Below, one piece after another: positions 47,229 through 55,483 of a stretch of 64,000 bases of DNA. The DNA comes from Deinococcus sp. KNUC1210. Its GTDB lineage: Bacteria > Deinococcota > Deinococci > Deinococcales > Deinococcaceae. Each line of letters begins with the position of its first letter. The stretch's first letter is position 1. The stretch lies in NCBI RefSeq assembly GCF_022344005.1, contig NZ_CP092190.1, forward strand, positions 434,001-498,000. Reading direction: 5' to 3'. The position numbers were made by a program, and so were the translations under genes. The notes under the pieces were generated by a model. That model did not search any database. It saw only the letters and a list, made by a program, of their open reading frames with translations, and had not been told where the DNA came from.

Positions 47229-48824
47229 ATGACCGCTCAACTCATTCAGCGCGGGCAGCGCGTCCCGCTCAGTACCTTTACCTCGGCCACGCGGTTGACG
47301 CTCGCCGCCCACCTGTCTATGCCGACCGAAGTAGACATCAGTGTCTTCGGCCTGAATGAGGATCGCAAGCTCGCAGACGACCGCTATTTCATCTTCTATA
47401 ACCAGCTCAGCAGTCCGGAACAGGCCATCCAGATGGATGCCAGAACCCAGGCCATCACCATCGATCTGACACGCCTGCCTCTAGGCATTCACCGCCTGCT
47501 CTTAGCAGCAACCACCGATGCCCAGCCCTTCAGCACGTTGCAGCGCGGGCAGGCCACGCTGAGCGCTGATGGCCGTGAAGTCGCCCGCTTCGAGGTCACG
47601 GGCCGCGATTTTAAAGCGGAGTGCGCGCTGATGCTGCTCGAAATTTACCGGCATCAGGGAGCGTGGCGGATCGCGGGTGTTGGGCAGGGCTTCTCCGGCG
47701 GTCTCCAAGCGCTTCTGGAATCCATGGGTGGCGTGGTTGACGACACTCCTATAACCCCACCTACGCCAGCCCCAAAAACACCGGCTCCGAAATCAGCATC
47801 CCCGGCCCCAGCTCCTGTGACGTGGAAATCGCTGGCCTCTGCACGGCTGGCGACCAATGGGCCGAACACCTGTCGTCGCTGCGGAAACACGGCAAGCTTC
47901 CTGCACCGATTGGACGCTAATGGCAGATGTGGCCGCTGTGCGAAGGAAACACAGACCGGGCTTCAGCGGTTCCGTGTGCGGTTCCAAGCAGCCTGCGCTG
48001 ACGGCATCATGGAACTGCACGAGTGGGAAGATCTCCAGCAGGTCATTTTCTTTGAACGCCTGGAAGCACCAGAGGCGCTGGCCTTTGTCCGGCCTGAGGC
48101 GGTACAGCTCCTGCAACGCACGGTCATGCTGGCGCGGGCCAACGGCTCCATCGAACCGCATGAAGAAGAGGAATTCCACCGCCTTCAGCGCTTGCTGGAG
48201 ATTCCGAACAACTTGGTAGCGCAAGCCACAGCGGATCTGAACGAACTGCGGGCGGCCACGAAGGTCCGGCAGGGCTATCTGCCCACGGTCAAGAGCTCTC
48301 TGATTCTGGAAAGTGGTGAAATCCCGCACCTTGAACTACCCGCGACCTATAAGCACATCACAGCGACGCGGTCGCGCGACATCCCCGGACGCTTGACCTT
48401 GACCAGTAAGCAAGTTCACTTCAGTGGAGCTGGCAGTGAGGGCGGCTGGAGCATCCAGTACGGTAAGGTGCTGCGAATTGAAGAAAATCCGAATGGCGTA
48501 AGCCTCGAACTGGGTGTTAAGAAAGGAAGTGGACTGTATCAGGTCGAGAAGTCGCTGATGCTGTCTGCCACCTTGGATGCCCTGGTAAGGCTGCATAAGC
48601 GTCTTCTCCTAACACCGCAGACTGAACGGGCTTCACGGCATATTCCGCAGGATGTCCGGATTCAGGTATGGCAACGAGATCAAGGGAAGTGCGTACAGTG
48701 TAAGGACAATAACTACCTCGAATTCGATCACATCATCCCTTTTAGTCAGGGCGGGGCGAGCACAGCAGGTAATATTCAGCTCCTGTGTCGGCGGTGCAAT
48801 TTAGCTAAGGGAGACCGGATTTGA
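47229..48824 (+). CDS. TerD/zinc-ribbon/TerB-like/HNH endonuclease fusion
   Basis: A 531-aa multidomain protein. Residues 1-175 form a TerD-type domain (VDISVFGLNEDRKLADDRYF). A Pro/Ala-rich linker (175-198) leads to a zinc ribbon (C215-x2-C218, C234-x2-C237), then a TerB-like helical domain (255-335) with two acidic repeats (ADGIMELHEWED, ANGSIEPHEEEE). A PH/GRAM-like domain follows (360-455). The C-terminal HNH nuclease has C488, C491, D500-H501, N515, C520-x2-C523 and N524. TerD binds Ca2+ in stress-response systems, and HNH cleaves nucleic acid. TAAGGT ends 6 nt before the ATG (leaderless). Antiphage or DNA-stress role inferred. Confidence 0.8.
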   Translation: MTAQLIQRGQRVPLSTFTSATRLTLAAHLSMPTEVDISVFGLNEDRKLADDRYFIFYNQLSSPEQAIQMDARTQAITIDLTRLPLGIHRLLLAATTDAQPFSTLQRGQATLSADGREVARFEVTGRDFKAECALMLLEIYRHQGAWRIAGVGQGFSGGLQALLESMGGVVDDTPITPPTPAPKTPAPKSASPAPAPVTWKSLASARLATNGPNTCRRCGNTASFLHRLDANGRCGRCAKETQTGLQRFRVRFQAACADGIMELHEWEDLQQVIFFERLEAPEALAFVRPEAVQLLQRTVMLARANGSIEPHEEEEFHRLQRLLEIPNNLVAQATADLNELRAATKVRQGYLPTVKSSLILESGEIPHLELPATYKHITATRSRDIPGRLTLTSKQVHFSGAGSEGGWSIQYGKVLRIEENPNGVSLELGVKKGSGLYQVEKSLMLSATLDALVRLHKRLLLTPQTERASRHIPQDVRIQVWQRDQGKCVQCKDNNYLEFDHIIPFSQGGASTAGNIQLLCRRCNLAKGDRI

Positions 48825-48926
48825 GATTTCCTATATGAGCATTGCCGCGCAGCTACATCTGCCTGAAATGTATCGACGGATTCAAGGGAGCATGAACAGG
48901 GCAGAAAATAGCTCTGCGGAGAGATT

Positions 48927-49658
48927 TTGAAACACATTCTTTTTATATACGGTGCGATCACAATCCTAACCTTCGCTTCGGCAGCGTCTATACCTTCTGT
49001 TCAAGAATTTGTTCGCTCTCTGCCTGTCCTAAAAGAAAATATCAAAGTTGTTGCCTGCCCCCAAAGTCTTACAAATCTACTATGCGCTGAATCCACTAAA
49101 TCTGTTGCTGATTTGAAAGCTGCACTGAATATTGACGGGCAAATATTAAACATCGTCGATACTAAAGTGTCGCAGGGAGATGGATTTGATTTTATTGGTA
49201 AACTTAGAAATGTTCTATTTATGGGGAGTGTCTTTCCAAACAAAAACGGCAAAATAAGAAACATAATTCTTGGCGACGAATCAAATCCAGTCATTTTAAA
49301 AAGAATTCGTGAGAGAATTGATAAAGAAGCTGGAAATTATATATCTCATCTGAGATTATATATGGAGAGTTTAAGTATCATCAATAAGACCGAAATAAAA
49401 TTGACAACTTGCGAATCATTCCTAAATTCTCCTCTGGTAGTAGAAGCCAGTAAAGAATATTCTGATCTAGATCCAAATAAGTACATTAGTACTCCAAAGC
49501 TACAGAAAATCCTTCAATGTAAATTAACACAGACAGTAAGCGGTAGTTATATTGAAATAGAGACAGACAAAGGGATACGCCTCTTCATTGACAGCGCATC
49601 AAATATCCGCTCTATCCCTCCAGGGGAAACTCTACCTGACTTAACGAAACTCCCTTGA
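48927..49658 (+). CDS. AT-rich exported protein (243 aa)
   Basis: A 243-aa protein with a signal peptide (LFIYGAITILTFASA, cleavage near ASAAS), two cysteines early in the mature part and a further pair later. TTG start with GGAGAG upstream. Base composition differs sharply from the TerD-HNH gene before it. No family was recognised. Confidence 0.6.
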   Translation: MKHILFIYGAITILTFASAASIPSVQEFVRSLPVLKENIKVVACPQSLTNLLCAESTKSVADLKAALNIDGQILNIVDTKVSQGDGFDFIGKLRNVLFMGSVFPNKNGKIRNIILGDESNPVILKRIRERIDKEAGNYISHLRLYMESLSIINKTEIKLTTCESFLNSPLVVEASKEYSDLDPNKYISTPKLQKILQCKLTQTVSGSYIEIETDKGIRLFIDSASNIRSIPPGETLPDLTKLP

Positions 49659-49752
49659 AATGGTGGCTCCCAAAGCCCTAAGCGCTTGTGAGAGCCACAG
49701 CCGCCTCCAATTGAGAAGGCGCAGGAGAGCAGGACGCAGTGAGGAAGACTAG

Positions 49753-50205
49753 ATGACGAAGGCCAACCACTTCAGGTTGCTGCTGATTGAAGACCAAGAA
49801 ACCGACGCCACGCTCTTCACCGAGCTGCTGGCAGAGATCTCCCTTACCATCGAACTCCACCACGTCCGCAACGGACAACAGGCACTCGACTTCCTTCTGC
49901 ACGCTGGAGAGTACCCTGAACGGCTGCGGCCACAGTTGATCGTGCTGGATCTGAATATGCCAGTCATGGACGGACACGAATTCCTTAGGAAGGCCAAAGC
50001 GCGTCCCGCGCTGCGCTGGATTCCCATCATCATGCTCTCCTCTTCCGAGCGTCCAGAAGACATCCGGCAGGCGTATCACGATCATGCCAGCAGTTACATC
50101 CTGAAACCGGTGGCCTACGACGACTACCACCGACTGATTGAGTCCATCGAAGGGTATTGGCGCGGCACCGTGCAGGTTCCCACCATCGCGGAAGTCGCGC
50201 CATGA
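49753..50205 (+). CDS. Single-domain response regulator
   Basis: A 150-aa CheY-like receiver without an output domain. Acidic pocket (LLIEDQETDA), phospho-Asp in LIVLDLNMPVMDG (about 63), the Ser of MLSSSE and the Lys of YILKPV are present. This short form resembles Rcp1-type regulators that pair with bacteriophytochromes. No cognate kinase is nearby. GAGG 8 nt upstream; the stop overlaps the next start (ATGA). Confidence 0.88.
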   Translation: MTKANHFRLLLIEDQETDATLFTELLAEISLTIELHHVRNGQQALDFLLHAGEYPERLRPQLIVLDLNMPVMDGHEFLRKAKARPALRWIPIIMLSSSERPEDIRQAYHDHASSYILKPVAYDDYHRLIESIEGYWRGTVQVPTIAEVAP

Positions 50206-50483
50206 GCAGCCTGCTCGCAGCAGCAAAACATGCACCCCGCAGCTTATTTCTGATGATTCTTTTGCTCCTCCTCACCATTCTTGGCAGTGTCCTGCTTTTA
50301 CTTGACCCACAGACATCCAACTCTCAAGACCTGAAGGCCATCGGTAATCCCCCCTCGACGCCACAACGCCACACTCTCAGCAGCCATCTACCAAGGGATC
50401 TGGATGACCAGGCCACTGATGAAGAGGGACGAGTATGGACGAAGAGGAACCCCCCAGCGATCCGGAATTGCAACGCATCGTGA
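50202..50483 (+). CDS. Single-span membrane protein (93 aa)
   Basis: A 93-aa protein with one strong hydrophobic segment (LFLMILLLLLTILGSVLLLL, about 15-35) and a hydrophilic, Pro-rich tail. It is translationally coupled to the response regulator. A 21-codon frame (50,433-50,498, starting MDEEEPPSDPELQ) overlaps its end and may be a further micro-gene. Confidence 0.55.
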   Translation: MSSLLAAAKHAPRSLFLMILLLLLTILGSVLLLLDPQTSNSQDLKAIGNPPSTPQRHTLSSHLPRDLDDQATDEEGRVWTKRNPPAIRNCNAS

Positions 50484-50510
50484 CCGTCGGTGGTCCGTGA
50501 GGGGGAATGC

Positions 50511-50588
50511 ATGTTGAACGTCGGAAGTCAGATCCTCACGGCAGTCATCCTGATCTGGGTTACTGGCCAGCTCTTCGGGCGCTGGTGA
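50511..50588 (+). CDS. Membrane micro-protein, copy 1 (25 aa)
   Basis: A 25-aa hydrophobic peptide beginning MLNVGSQILTAVILIWVTG and ending LFGRW. GAGGGGG lies 4-5 nt before the ATG. A near-identical peptide is encoded at 52,267-52,344. Both are followed by the same 20-nt intergenic motif. Similar to small single-span stress or toxin-like proteins in form only. Confidence 0.6.
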   Translation: MLNVGSQILTAVILIWVTGQLFGRW

Positions 50589-50598
50589 GGCGCAGGGG

Positions 50599-50620
50599 TG
50601 AGCGGGGCGTGGTGAGGGAC
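50599..50620 (+). repeat. GTGAGCGGGGCGTGGTGAGG motif, copy 1
   Basis: A 20-nt motif repeated at about 51,131, 51,795 and 52,353, each time shortly after a stop codon and before the next gene on the + strand. Confidence 0.7.
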
Positions 50621-50731
50621 GGGGACACAACGGACTTCATGGAATGGGGGCTATGAAGCTTGCGCTGACTTCCCGGAAGCCCTTCGATACTGTGAGGACT
50701 ATGCCACCATGCTTCAGCGACGAGGACCCTC

Positions 50732-51112
50732 ATGCCCGTTGACAATTTGAGAGAAACGCACGGTGTTATGAAGGGACTTCTCATCGGCGTTCGTTGTGTG
50801 GTTGTGCTATGCGGGTTGTTCTATTTCCTCACCCAGCATGCGCCCACCGCCATGGTCACGTTTTTTGTCGAGAGTACTTGTCCTGTCGATGTGACCTACT
50901 CCACGACCGGTACTGACACACAGCAGATACGCCACGTCTCAAGTGGGTGGACGACAGAACTCTACGCTCTTCAAGGTGCTCCGTCGTTGAGCGCACAGCT
51001 TCAGTGTAAAAACGGGCGCGTGACGACAACGCTTACAGAGCAGGACAAAGCGCCCAGAAGGGTGACGAGCACGGGTGACTTTGCGGTTGCGGAGGTACGG
51101 GCCCGTGACTGA
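50732..51112 (+). CDS. Membrane-anchored hypothetical protein (126 aa)
   Basis: A 126-aa protein with one N-terminal hydrophobic segment (IGVRCVVVLCGLFYFL) and an extracytoplasmic beta-rich domain with two Cys (STCPVD, LQCKNG). Start chosen at 50,732, with AGGA upstream; MKGLL at 50,768 is an alternative. No family was recognised. Confidence 0.5.
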   Translation: MPVDNLRETHGVMKGLLIGVRCVVVLCGLFYFLTQHAPTAMVTFFVESTCPVDVTYSTTGTDTQQIRHVSSGWTTELYALQGAPSLSAQLQCKNGRVTTTLTEQDKAPRRVTSTGDFAVAEVRARD

Positions 51113-51129
51113 ACTTCAGAGGCACAGGC

Positions 51130-51151
51130 GTGAGCGGGGCGTGGTGAGGGG
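51130..51151 (+). repeat. GTGAGCGGGGCGTGGTGAGG motif, copy 2
   Basis: Same 20-nt motif, upstream of the DinB gene. Confidence 0.7.
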
Positions 51152-51180
51152 AATAAATATGGAAAGCACCGGAGGCATGT

Positions 51181-51729
51181 ATGAAGATTCCTGAGATCTA
51201 CGACTACCTGATGCGCGCCCGACGTGACCTGTGGGCCACTCTGGAAAGCGTGCCAGACGACGTGCTGGCCCGACCTGTCCTCAACGGTCAGCGCTTTCAC
51301 TGCATCAAAGATCTGGTGTTTCACATCGCAGGCACGGAGGACGGCTGGTTGCACTACACCATTCTGGAAGACGCACCGGTTCAACAGACCTTCGCTGGGG
51401 TCAAAGACATTCCCGACGGGCCGTTCTGCGAGGCCGTTCCGCTCGGCACGCTGCTGGACTACTGGCGAGCTGTCGAGCAGAGCACGCTCACCTATCTGTC
51501 GAAGCTGACAGACGATGACCTGAAACGATTGGTCCATGACTCGCCCACCGAACGCTTCGTACTGGACGGGTTACTGTGGCACGTCCTGCTGCACGAGGTC
51601 CGGCATACGGCACAGATCGTCATGCTGCTGCGTCAGCAGCAGATCGAACCGCCTTCGCTTGACCTGTTCTTCTATCTCCCATCGTTTCCGCCCGAAGCAG
51701 ATGGACCGTCGGCGGAAAGTCAGGTGTGA
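51181..51729 (+). CDS. DinB-family metal-dependent protein
   Basis: A 182-aa four-helix-bundle protein. The three metal-ligand His are visible: FHIAG (about 48), and LLWHVLLHEVRHTAQI (about 137 and 141). DinB/YfiT proteins are numerous in Deinococcus and often damage-inducible; some transfer thiols such as bacillithiol. GGAGG 5 nt upstream supports the start. Confidence 0.85.
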   Translation: MKIPEIYDYLMRARRDLWATLESVPDDVLARPVLNGQRFHCIKDLVFHIAGTEDGWLHYTILEDAPVQQTFAGVKDIPDGPFCEAVPLGTLLDYWRAVEQSTLTYLSKLTDDDLKRLVHDSPTERFVLDGLLWHVLLHEVRHTAQIVMLLRQQQIEPPSLDLFFYLPSFPPEADGPSAESQV

Positions 51730-51750
51730 GCACACATGACACGGCTGGCT

Positions 51751-51797
51751 TCATGCAATGGGGACGAATTGACGATTTGTACTGGGAGCCGGCGTGA
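51751..51797 (+). pseudogene. C-terminal fragment related to the 46,686 protein
   Basis: Encodes GFMQWGRIDDLYWEPA and a stop, matching the end of the 158-aa protein (GHIDDWYWEPA). Similar FMQWG-like DNA follows the 158-aa gene at 47,163. Confidence 0.5.
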
Positions 51798-51815
51798 GCG
51801 GGGCGTGGTGAGGGA
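51795..51815 (+). repeat. GTGAGCGGGGCGTGGTGAGG motif, copy 3
   Basis: Same motif, directly upstream of the chagasin-like gene; its GAGGG may serve as that gene's ribosome binding site. Confidence 0.7.
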
Positions 51816-51821
51816 GACAGG

Positions 51822-52232
51822 ATGAAACGAAATCACATGAAGACCCTGCTGGCCGTCCTGACACTCGCCCTCTTTCCAAGTCCGTCCCTCGCAGGTGGCG
51901 CCGGGCCGGCCCATACGGTCGAAGTCACGTTCGGCGCTCCCAGCGTCACGGTTCACCCAGGGCAGATCCTACGTCTGCACATGGATGAGGCGTTCTACGA
52001 AAATGGTCGAGACTGGACCGTTAACACCAACCTGCCAGGGCTGCGCCTGCTCAGCAGAAACGATACACCCCAGGGGGACCACGGCTTTGCCGCGACCCTC
52101 TCAACCATTACCTACACCTATCAAGTGCTCTATACGACGTCTGGAACGCATGTGCTGCTGTTTTCACTCGTCAACTCAGAACACCCTGAGGAAACGACGC
52201 TGTGGCCACTCTTGGTGCAGGTCGTTCCATGA
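51822..52232 (+). CDS. Secreted chagasin-like protein (136 aa)
   Basis: A 136-aa protein with a signal peptide (MKTLLAVLTLALFPSPSLAGG). The mature domain resembles I42/chagasin-type inhibitors: VTVHPGQILRLHM, a WTVNTNLPGL strand and a Y-rich late strand. The canonical NPTTG loop is not obvious, so it may have another ligand. GGGAG 5 nt upstream. A second chagasin-like gene lies at 63,279. Confidence 0.55.
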   Translation: MKRNHMKTLLAVLTLALFPSPSLAGGAGPAHTVEVTFGAPSVTVHPGQILRLHMDEAFYENGRDWTVNTNLPGLRLLSRNDTPQGDHGFAATLSTITYTYQVLYTTSGTHVLLFSLVNSEHPEETTLWPLLVQVVP

Positions 52233-52266
52233 ACCTGCCGAGGTTGTCACTTCACAGGAGACCATG

Positions 52267-52344
52267 ATGCTGAACGTTGGTAGCCAGATCCTCACAGCAG
52301 CCGTCCTGATCTGGTTCACTGGCAAACTCTTCGGTCGCTGGTGA
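52267..52344 (+). CDS. Membrane micro-protein, copy 2 (25 aa)
   Basis: A 25-aa peptide, MLNVGSQILTAAVLIWFTG and LFGRW, nearly identical to copy 1 at 50,511. AGGAG 6-7 nt upstream supports this ATG over one 3 nt earlier. It is conserved although the DNA between the copies is unrelated. Confidence 0.6.
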   Translation: MLNVGSQILTAAVLIWFTGKLFGRW

Positions 52345-52352
52345 GGCGCAGG

Positions 52353-52373
52353 CGTGAGCGGGGCGTGGTGAAG
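52353..52373 (+). repeat. GTGAGCGGGGCGTGGTGAAG motif, copy 4
   Basis: Same motif with one change, upstream of the HipA-like gene. Confidence 0.65.
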
Positions 52374-52428
52374 GCCGGACTGAAGGGGAAGGGGCAAGCC
52401 AGATCGACGATAGGTGGAGGCATTTAGA

Positions 52429-53188
52429 ATGATCACAAACCTGCGATTAGTATCCTGGAACAAACCCGTTGGGCAAGGGGTAACAGGAGCGCAATTCGTT
52501 ACAGCTGAAGGAATTGGGAAAACCAATGATCAGCACCAGTACATCGTCACCAACGAGTACGTTTCTGGCGAAATTGGTCGATTCCTCGGGCTTCCTGTCC
52601 CACCGTCCTACGTCATCACGACTGATGCCGGCAAACCTGTTTTTATCTCCATGAATTTCAATCCCAGAGGCGATGATCTCCCCCGTTATCCCTACGATGC
52701 TCGTCCAGCTTTTCCCTGAGCAAGCAGCAGGAATTCTGATTTTCGATGCATTTATCGAGAACCTTGACCGTCACGCGGGGAACCTAGCAATTGACATGGT
52801 TTCCCGCGAACTCGCAGTTTATGACCACAGTCACGCTCTTCTGGGTCCGTTACCAGGCAAGGGGGCACAGCGTCTCTCTGACTTGAATGCTGCGGGAAGT
52901 CTTGGGATCCATAATTATCCTGAACCGGCAGGCCACTTTGGTAACAGGCACTGCTTGCTGGACGAGGTGTCTGACGCAAGCCACCTTGGGGCCTGGCTCG
53001 ATAAGATAGAAGGGATCCCAGACTACTTCCTCACACGTCTTTCTGATGAGAGCGTAAAATTGGGGTTGAGTCCTGCAGAGCGAGATGCCCTTAAACGGTT
53101 CCTTCTACAGAGGAAGAAAAATTTACGGGCGATGGTTCAGGGCCAAAGTAAGGAATTCAAAAAAGTGACTCAATGGGGTTTGATATGA
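52429..53188 (+). pseudogene. HipA-like kinase-fold protein, frameshifted
   Basis: About 250 codons. The first part (VGQGVTGAQFVTAEG, QYIVTNEYVSGEIGRFLGL) and the second (FDAFIENLDRHAGNLAID, YDHSHALLG) match the HipA-like (HipA_2-type) family, including the catalytic-loop-like NxDRH and DHS motifs. One extra C in the run at 52,680-52,684 separates the frames. GGAGG 8 nt upstream. The stop overlaps the DUF3037 start (ATGA). Confidence 0.7.
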
Positions 53189-54050
53189 CAGTAGCAACGC
53201 TTCCAACTTTCCTGGTGTGCAAATACGTGCCAGATCCGAGACGGCAAGAACTTCGGAATGTTGGCATCGTCTTGCTGCATCCCACCGACGGTGTTCAGGC
53301 AAGATTTCTAGGGGAAGATTTGCCGGGGGAGATCGACGGCAGGAAGGTCTCAGGGATTGTCAGAGATACGAAAGGGTATGACCAGTGGGTCGCATACTGG
53401 CGATATTGCACACAGGCAATTAATCTAGATGATCCCAGCGATCCAAAAATTTTAGAACAGATTCGTTTTAGTCTATTGAATTCATCTCGAAACAACTACA
53501 CAGTTGTTGAGGGAGGAGAGGTAATGGTTTCCGGAGCTTAAGACAAGGATCCGGCAGCATTACTTTCTTATGTATACAATGAAATCGTAGAACGGGATGT
53601 TGATACAACGAATTTAGAAAAGATTGATCTTGACAGAAGGTTACACCAAATTATTCAAGAGATGGGCTTTACAGACCGAGCATTGTTTACCATTGCCCCC
53701 AAGATTGACGTGATGAATCGTAGAGGAAAAAGAAAAAGAGTATCGCCATCATATCTTCTGATTAACAAGAAGTACAACGTTCTAGAAAATATATCGCTTC
53801 ATATGAGTTCTGAAAAACAGCCCGACGTGCTGTTGATGCGACACAATACATGTATGAAAAACTTGAAATTCATGCGAGACAAGAAAACAATAGAGATGCG
53901 GTTTTTGCGTCTTTCATAGACGCTAGGTCGGAGAAGTATACTTATGACTTATCCGAAGTTGTTGATTTACTGAGTAGTTGGGGGCCATTAGTCAATATTG
54001 CTGATATAGAAAGCTCTAAGCATGTACTAGAAGCTATTGGGCGGCCATAA
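53185..54050 (+). pseudogene. DUF3037-family gene, nonsense and frameshift
   Basis: About 290 codons. The N-terminus CKYVPDPRRQELRNVGIVLLHP with an ARFLGEDL segment fits DUF3037. An in-frame TAA (53,539-53,541) follows VMVSGA, and a one-base lesion near 53,831 separates QPDVL from VDATQYMYEKLEIHARQ. DUF3037 genes often sit next to HipA-like genes, as here. The 3' half is AT-rich. Confidence 0.65.
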
Positions 54051-54121
54051 ATAGATGAAGATGGGCAAATCTACTGTGACTTACCGATGATCTTCTCCCC
54101 TACCTTCGCCCAGGTACGCCC

Positions 54122-54212
54122 ATGACCCTCTCCCCTCCCCGCACCCTCAGCTATGCCCGAGTGAGCAGCCTGGGCCAGGTGGACGGCTACAGCCTGCCAG
54201 CACAGCGCTCCC
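54122..54212 (+). pseudogene. N-terminal remnant of a serine recombinase
   Basis: MTLSPPRTLSYARVSSLGQ followed by DGYSLPAQ matches the N-terminus of resolvase/large serine integrases, including the catalytic-Ser region (YARVSS). Coding similarity stops after about 30 residues, 36 nt before the tyrosine integrase start. Confidence 0.65.
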
Positions 54213-54248
54213 GCAGTTGTATTTCACAGGCCTCTATGAAGCCTTCGC

Positions 54249-55379
54249 ATGCCTCGTAAACGTGCACGTGGGAATGGCGAAGGCTCCGTCCGGAAGCGCC
54301 CGGATGGCCTCTGGGAAGCTCGGTACACCGTCAAAGCTGGTCTCGGCGGCAAGCTCCAGCGCAAAAGCGTCTACGGCAAGACCCGTACCGAGGCTACCCA
54401 GAAGCTCACCACGAAATTGGCGACTGAGGCCGAACTGCCCCGCGATCCGGCGGCGCTCACCGTCACGCTGTCCGACTATCTCGACCGGATCGCGGGCCAG
54501 CGGATTGGTCAGGTCAGCGAGCGTACCAGCGAGATTGACCAGAGCCATATCCGCCTGACCCGGCTGGCGAGCATCAGCAACGTCCTGCTGCGCGAGCTGC
54601 GAACGGGGCACCTGGAAGAGTTCTACCGGGCCCTCGCCAAAACCCACAGCAAGAGTGTCGTGCAGCACGTCCGGATCTTCATCAATCTAGCGCTGCGCCA
54701 TGCTGTCCGGAACGGCCACCTGCTGCACCATCCCGGTCTGCTGGCAGAACTACCACGCATGGAAAGCAGACGCATTGGCCGGATGCTCGATGCCGCCGAA
54801 CTGGGCCGCCTGCTCGATGTGGCCCGCCCTACCCGCTGGTACACCCTGCTCTATATCGCCGTCAGTCTGGGCCTGCGCCACGGTGAGTTGCTCGGCCTTC
54901 AGTGGACGGACCTCGACCCCAAGAAGGGCGAACTGACCCTCCAGCGAAGTGTCGGGAACGACATCAAGGGGAACATTCGTGTCGGCCCGCTCAAGACCAA
55001 GGGCAGCTACCGAACGCTGTATCTGGATGCCGAGCAGCTCGATCTGCTGAGGGAACAGCAGGCAAGCCAGACGCCGCAGAGCATCTGGATCTTTGCCGAT
55101 GCCCAGGCGCAGCCGCTCAGCCAGGACACAGTGCGGCACGAGTACCGCAAGTTGCTCAAGGCGGCTCAGGTTGACGTGACGACCCGCATGCACGATCTGC
55201 GGCATACCTTCATGACGGCCCACATCATCGGCGGGACAGACCCGAAGACGGTCAGCAGCATGGTCGGGCACGCCGACAGCCGCCTGACGCTCGACATTTA
55301 CACGCATGTGAGCGAGGAACGGAAGAAGGCAACAGCGGCCAGGACAGCAGAGGTATTAGGGATCAAAAAGAGTGGGTAG
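54249..55379 (+). CDS. int: Tyrosine integrase
   Basis: A 376-aa phage integrase. An N-terminal arm-binding segment (GEGSVRKRPDGLWEARYTV), a core-binding SAM-like domain (about 70-170) and a catalytic domain follow in order. Active-site residues are R210 (GLRHGELLGLQW), a Lys of LKTKGSYRT, H315-x2-R318 (MHDLRHTF), H341 (VGHADSRLT) and nucleophile Y351 (IYTHV). It lies 54 bp inside attR, reads toward it, and should integrate or excise the element at tRNA-Val. The frame is intact. Confidence 0.94.
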   Translation: MPRKRARGNGEGSVRKRPDGLWEARYTVKAGLGGKLQRKSVYGKTRTEATQKLTTKLATEAELPRDPAALTVTLSDYLDRIAGQRIGQVSERTSEIDQSHIRLTRLASISNVLLRELRTGHLEEFYRALAKTHSKSVVQHVRIFINLALRHAVRNGHLLHHPGLLAELPRMESRRIGRMLDAAELGRLLDVARPTRWYTLLYIAVSLGLRHGELLGLQWTDLDPKKGELTLQRSVGNDIKGNIRVGPLKTKGSYRTLYLDAEQLDLLREQQASQTPQSIWIFADAQAQPLSQDTVRHEYRKLLKAAQVDVTTRMHDLRHTFMTAHIIGGTDPKTVSSMVGHADSRLTLDIYTHVSEERKKATAARTAEVLGIKKSG

Positions 55380-55407
55380 GGGTATGGAGGGGGTAAACAT
55401 AAAAAAC

Positions 55408-55431
55408 GGACGCACCGATAAAAGTGCGTCC
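55408..55431 (-). terminator. Element-supplied terminator for tRNA-Val
   Basis: GGACGCAC/GTGCGTCC stem with a GTTTTTT tail on the minus strand, directly after the tRNA. It replaces the original at 18,510-18,533, which has a weaker tail. Confidence 0.85.
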
Positions 55432-55433
55432 TG

Positions 55434-55483
55434 GAGGTGGTGGGCGGTGAGGGATTCGAACCCCCGACCCGTCGCGTGTAAAG
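55434..55483. repeat. attR direct repeat
   Basis: Fifty bases identical to 18,536-18,585, comprising the 3' part of the intact tRNA-Val. Confidence 0.92.

Larger units (their letters stand above)
18536..55483. mobile_element. 36.9-kb integrated prophage-like element in tRNA-Val
   Basis: Bounded by identical 50-bp repeats, with a tyrosine integrase directly inside the right end. Phage modules are present (terminase, portal, minor head protein, tail fiber, holin-like, amidase, replication), but major capsid, tape measure and tail tube were not found. Many cargo genes run against the phage genes. Several phage genes are broken, so it is probably defective or helper-dependent (inference). Confidence 0.85.

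Noticed and set aside
54750..55307. An open frame antisense to the integrase
   Set aside because: All catalytic residues of the integrase lie on the other strand in an intact frame; the antisense product has no recognisable features.
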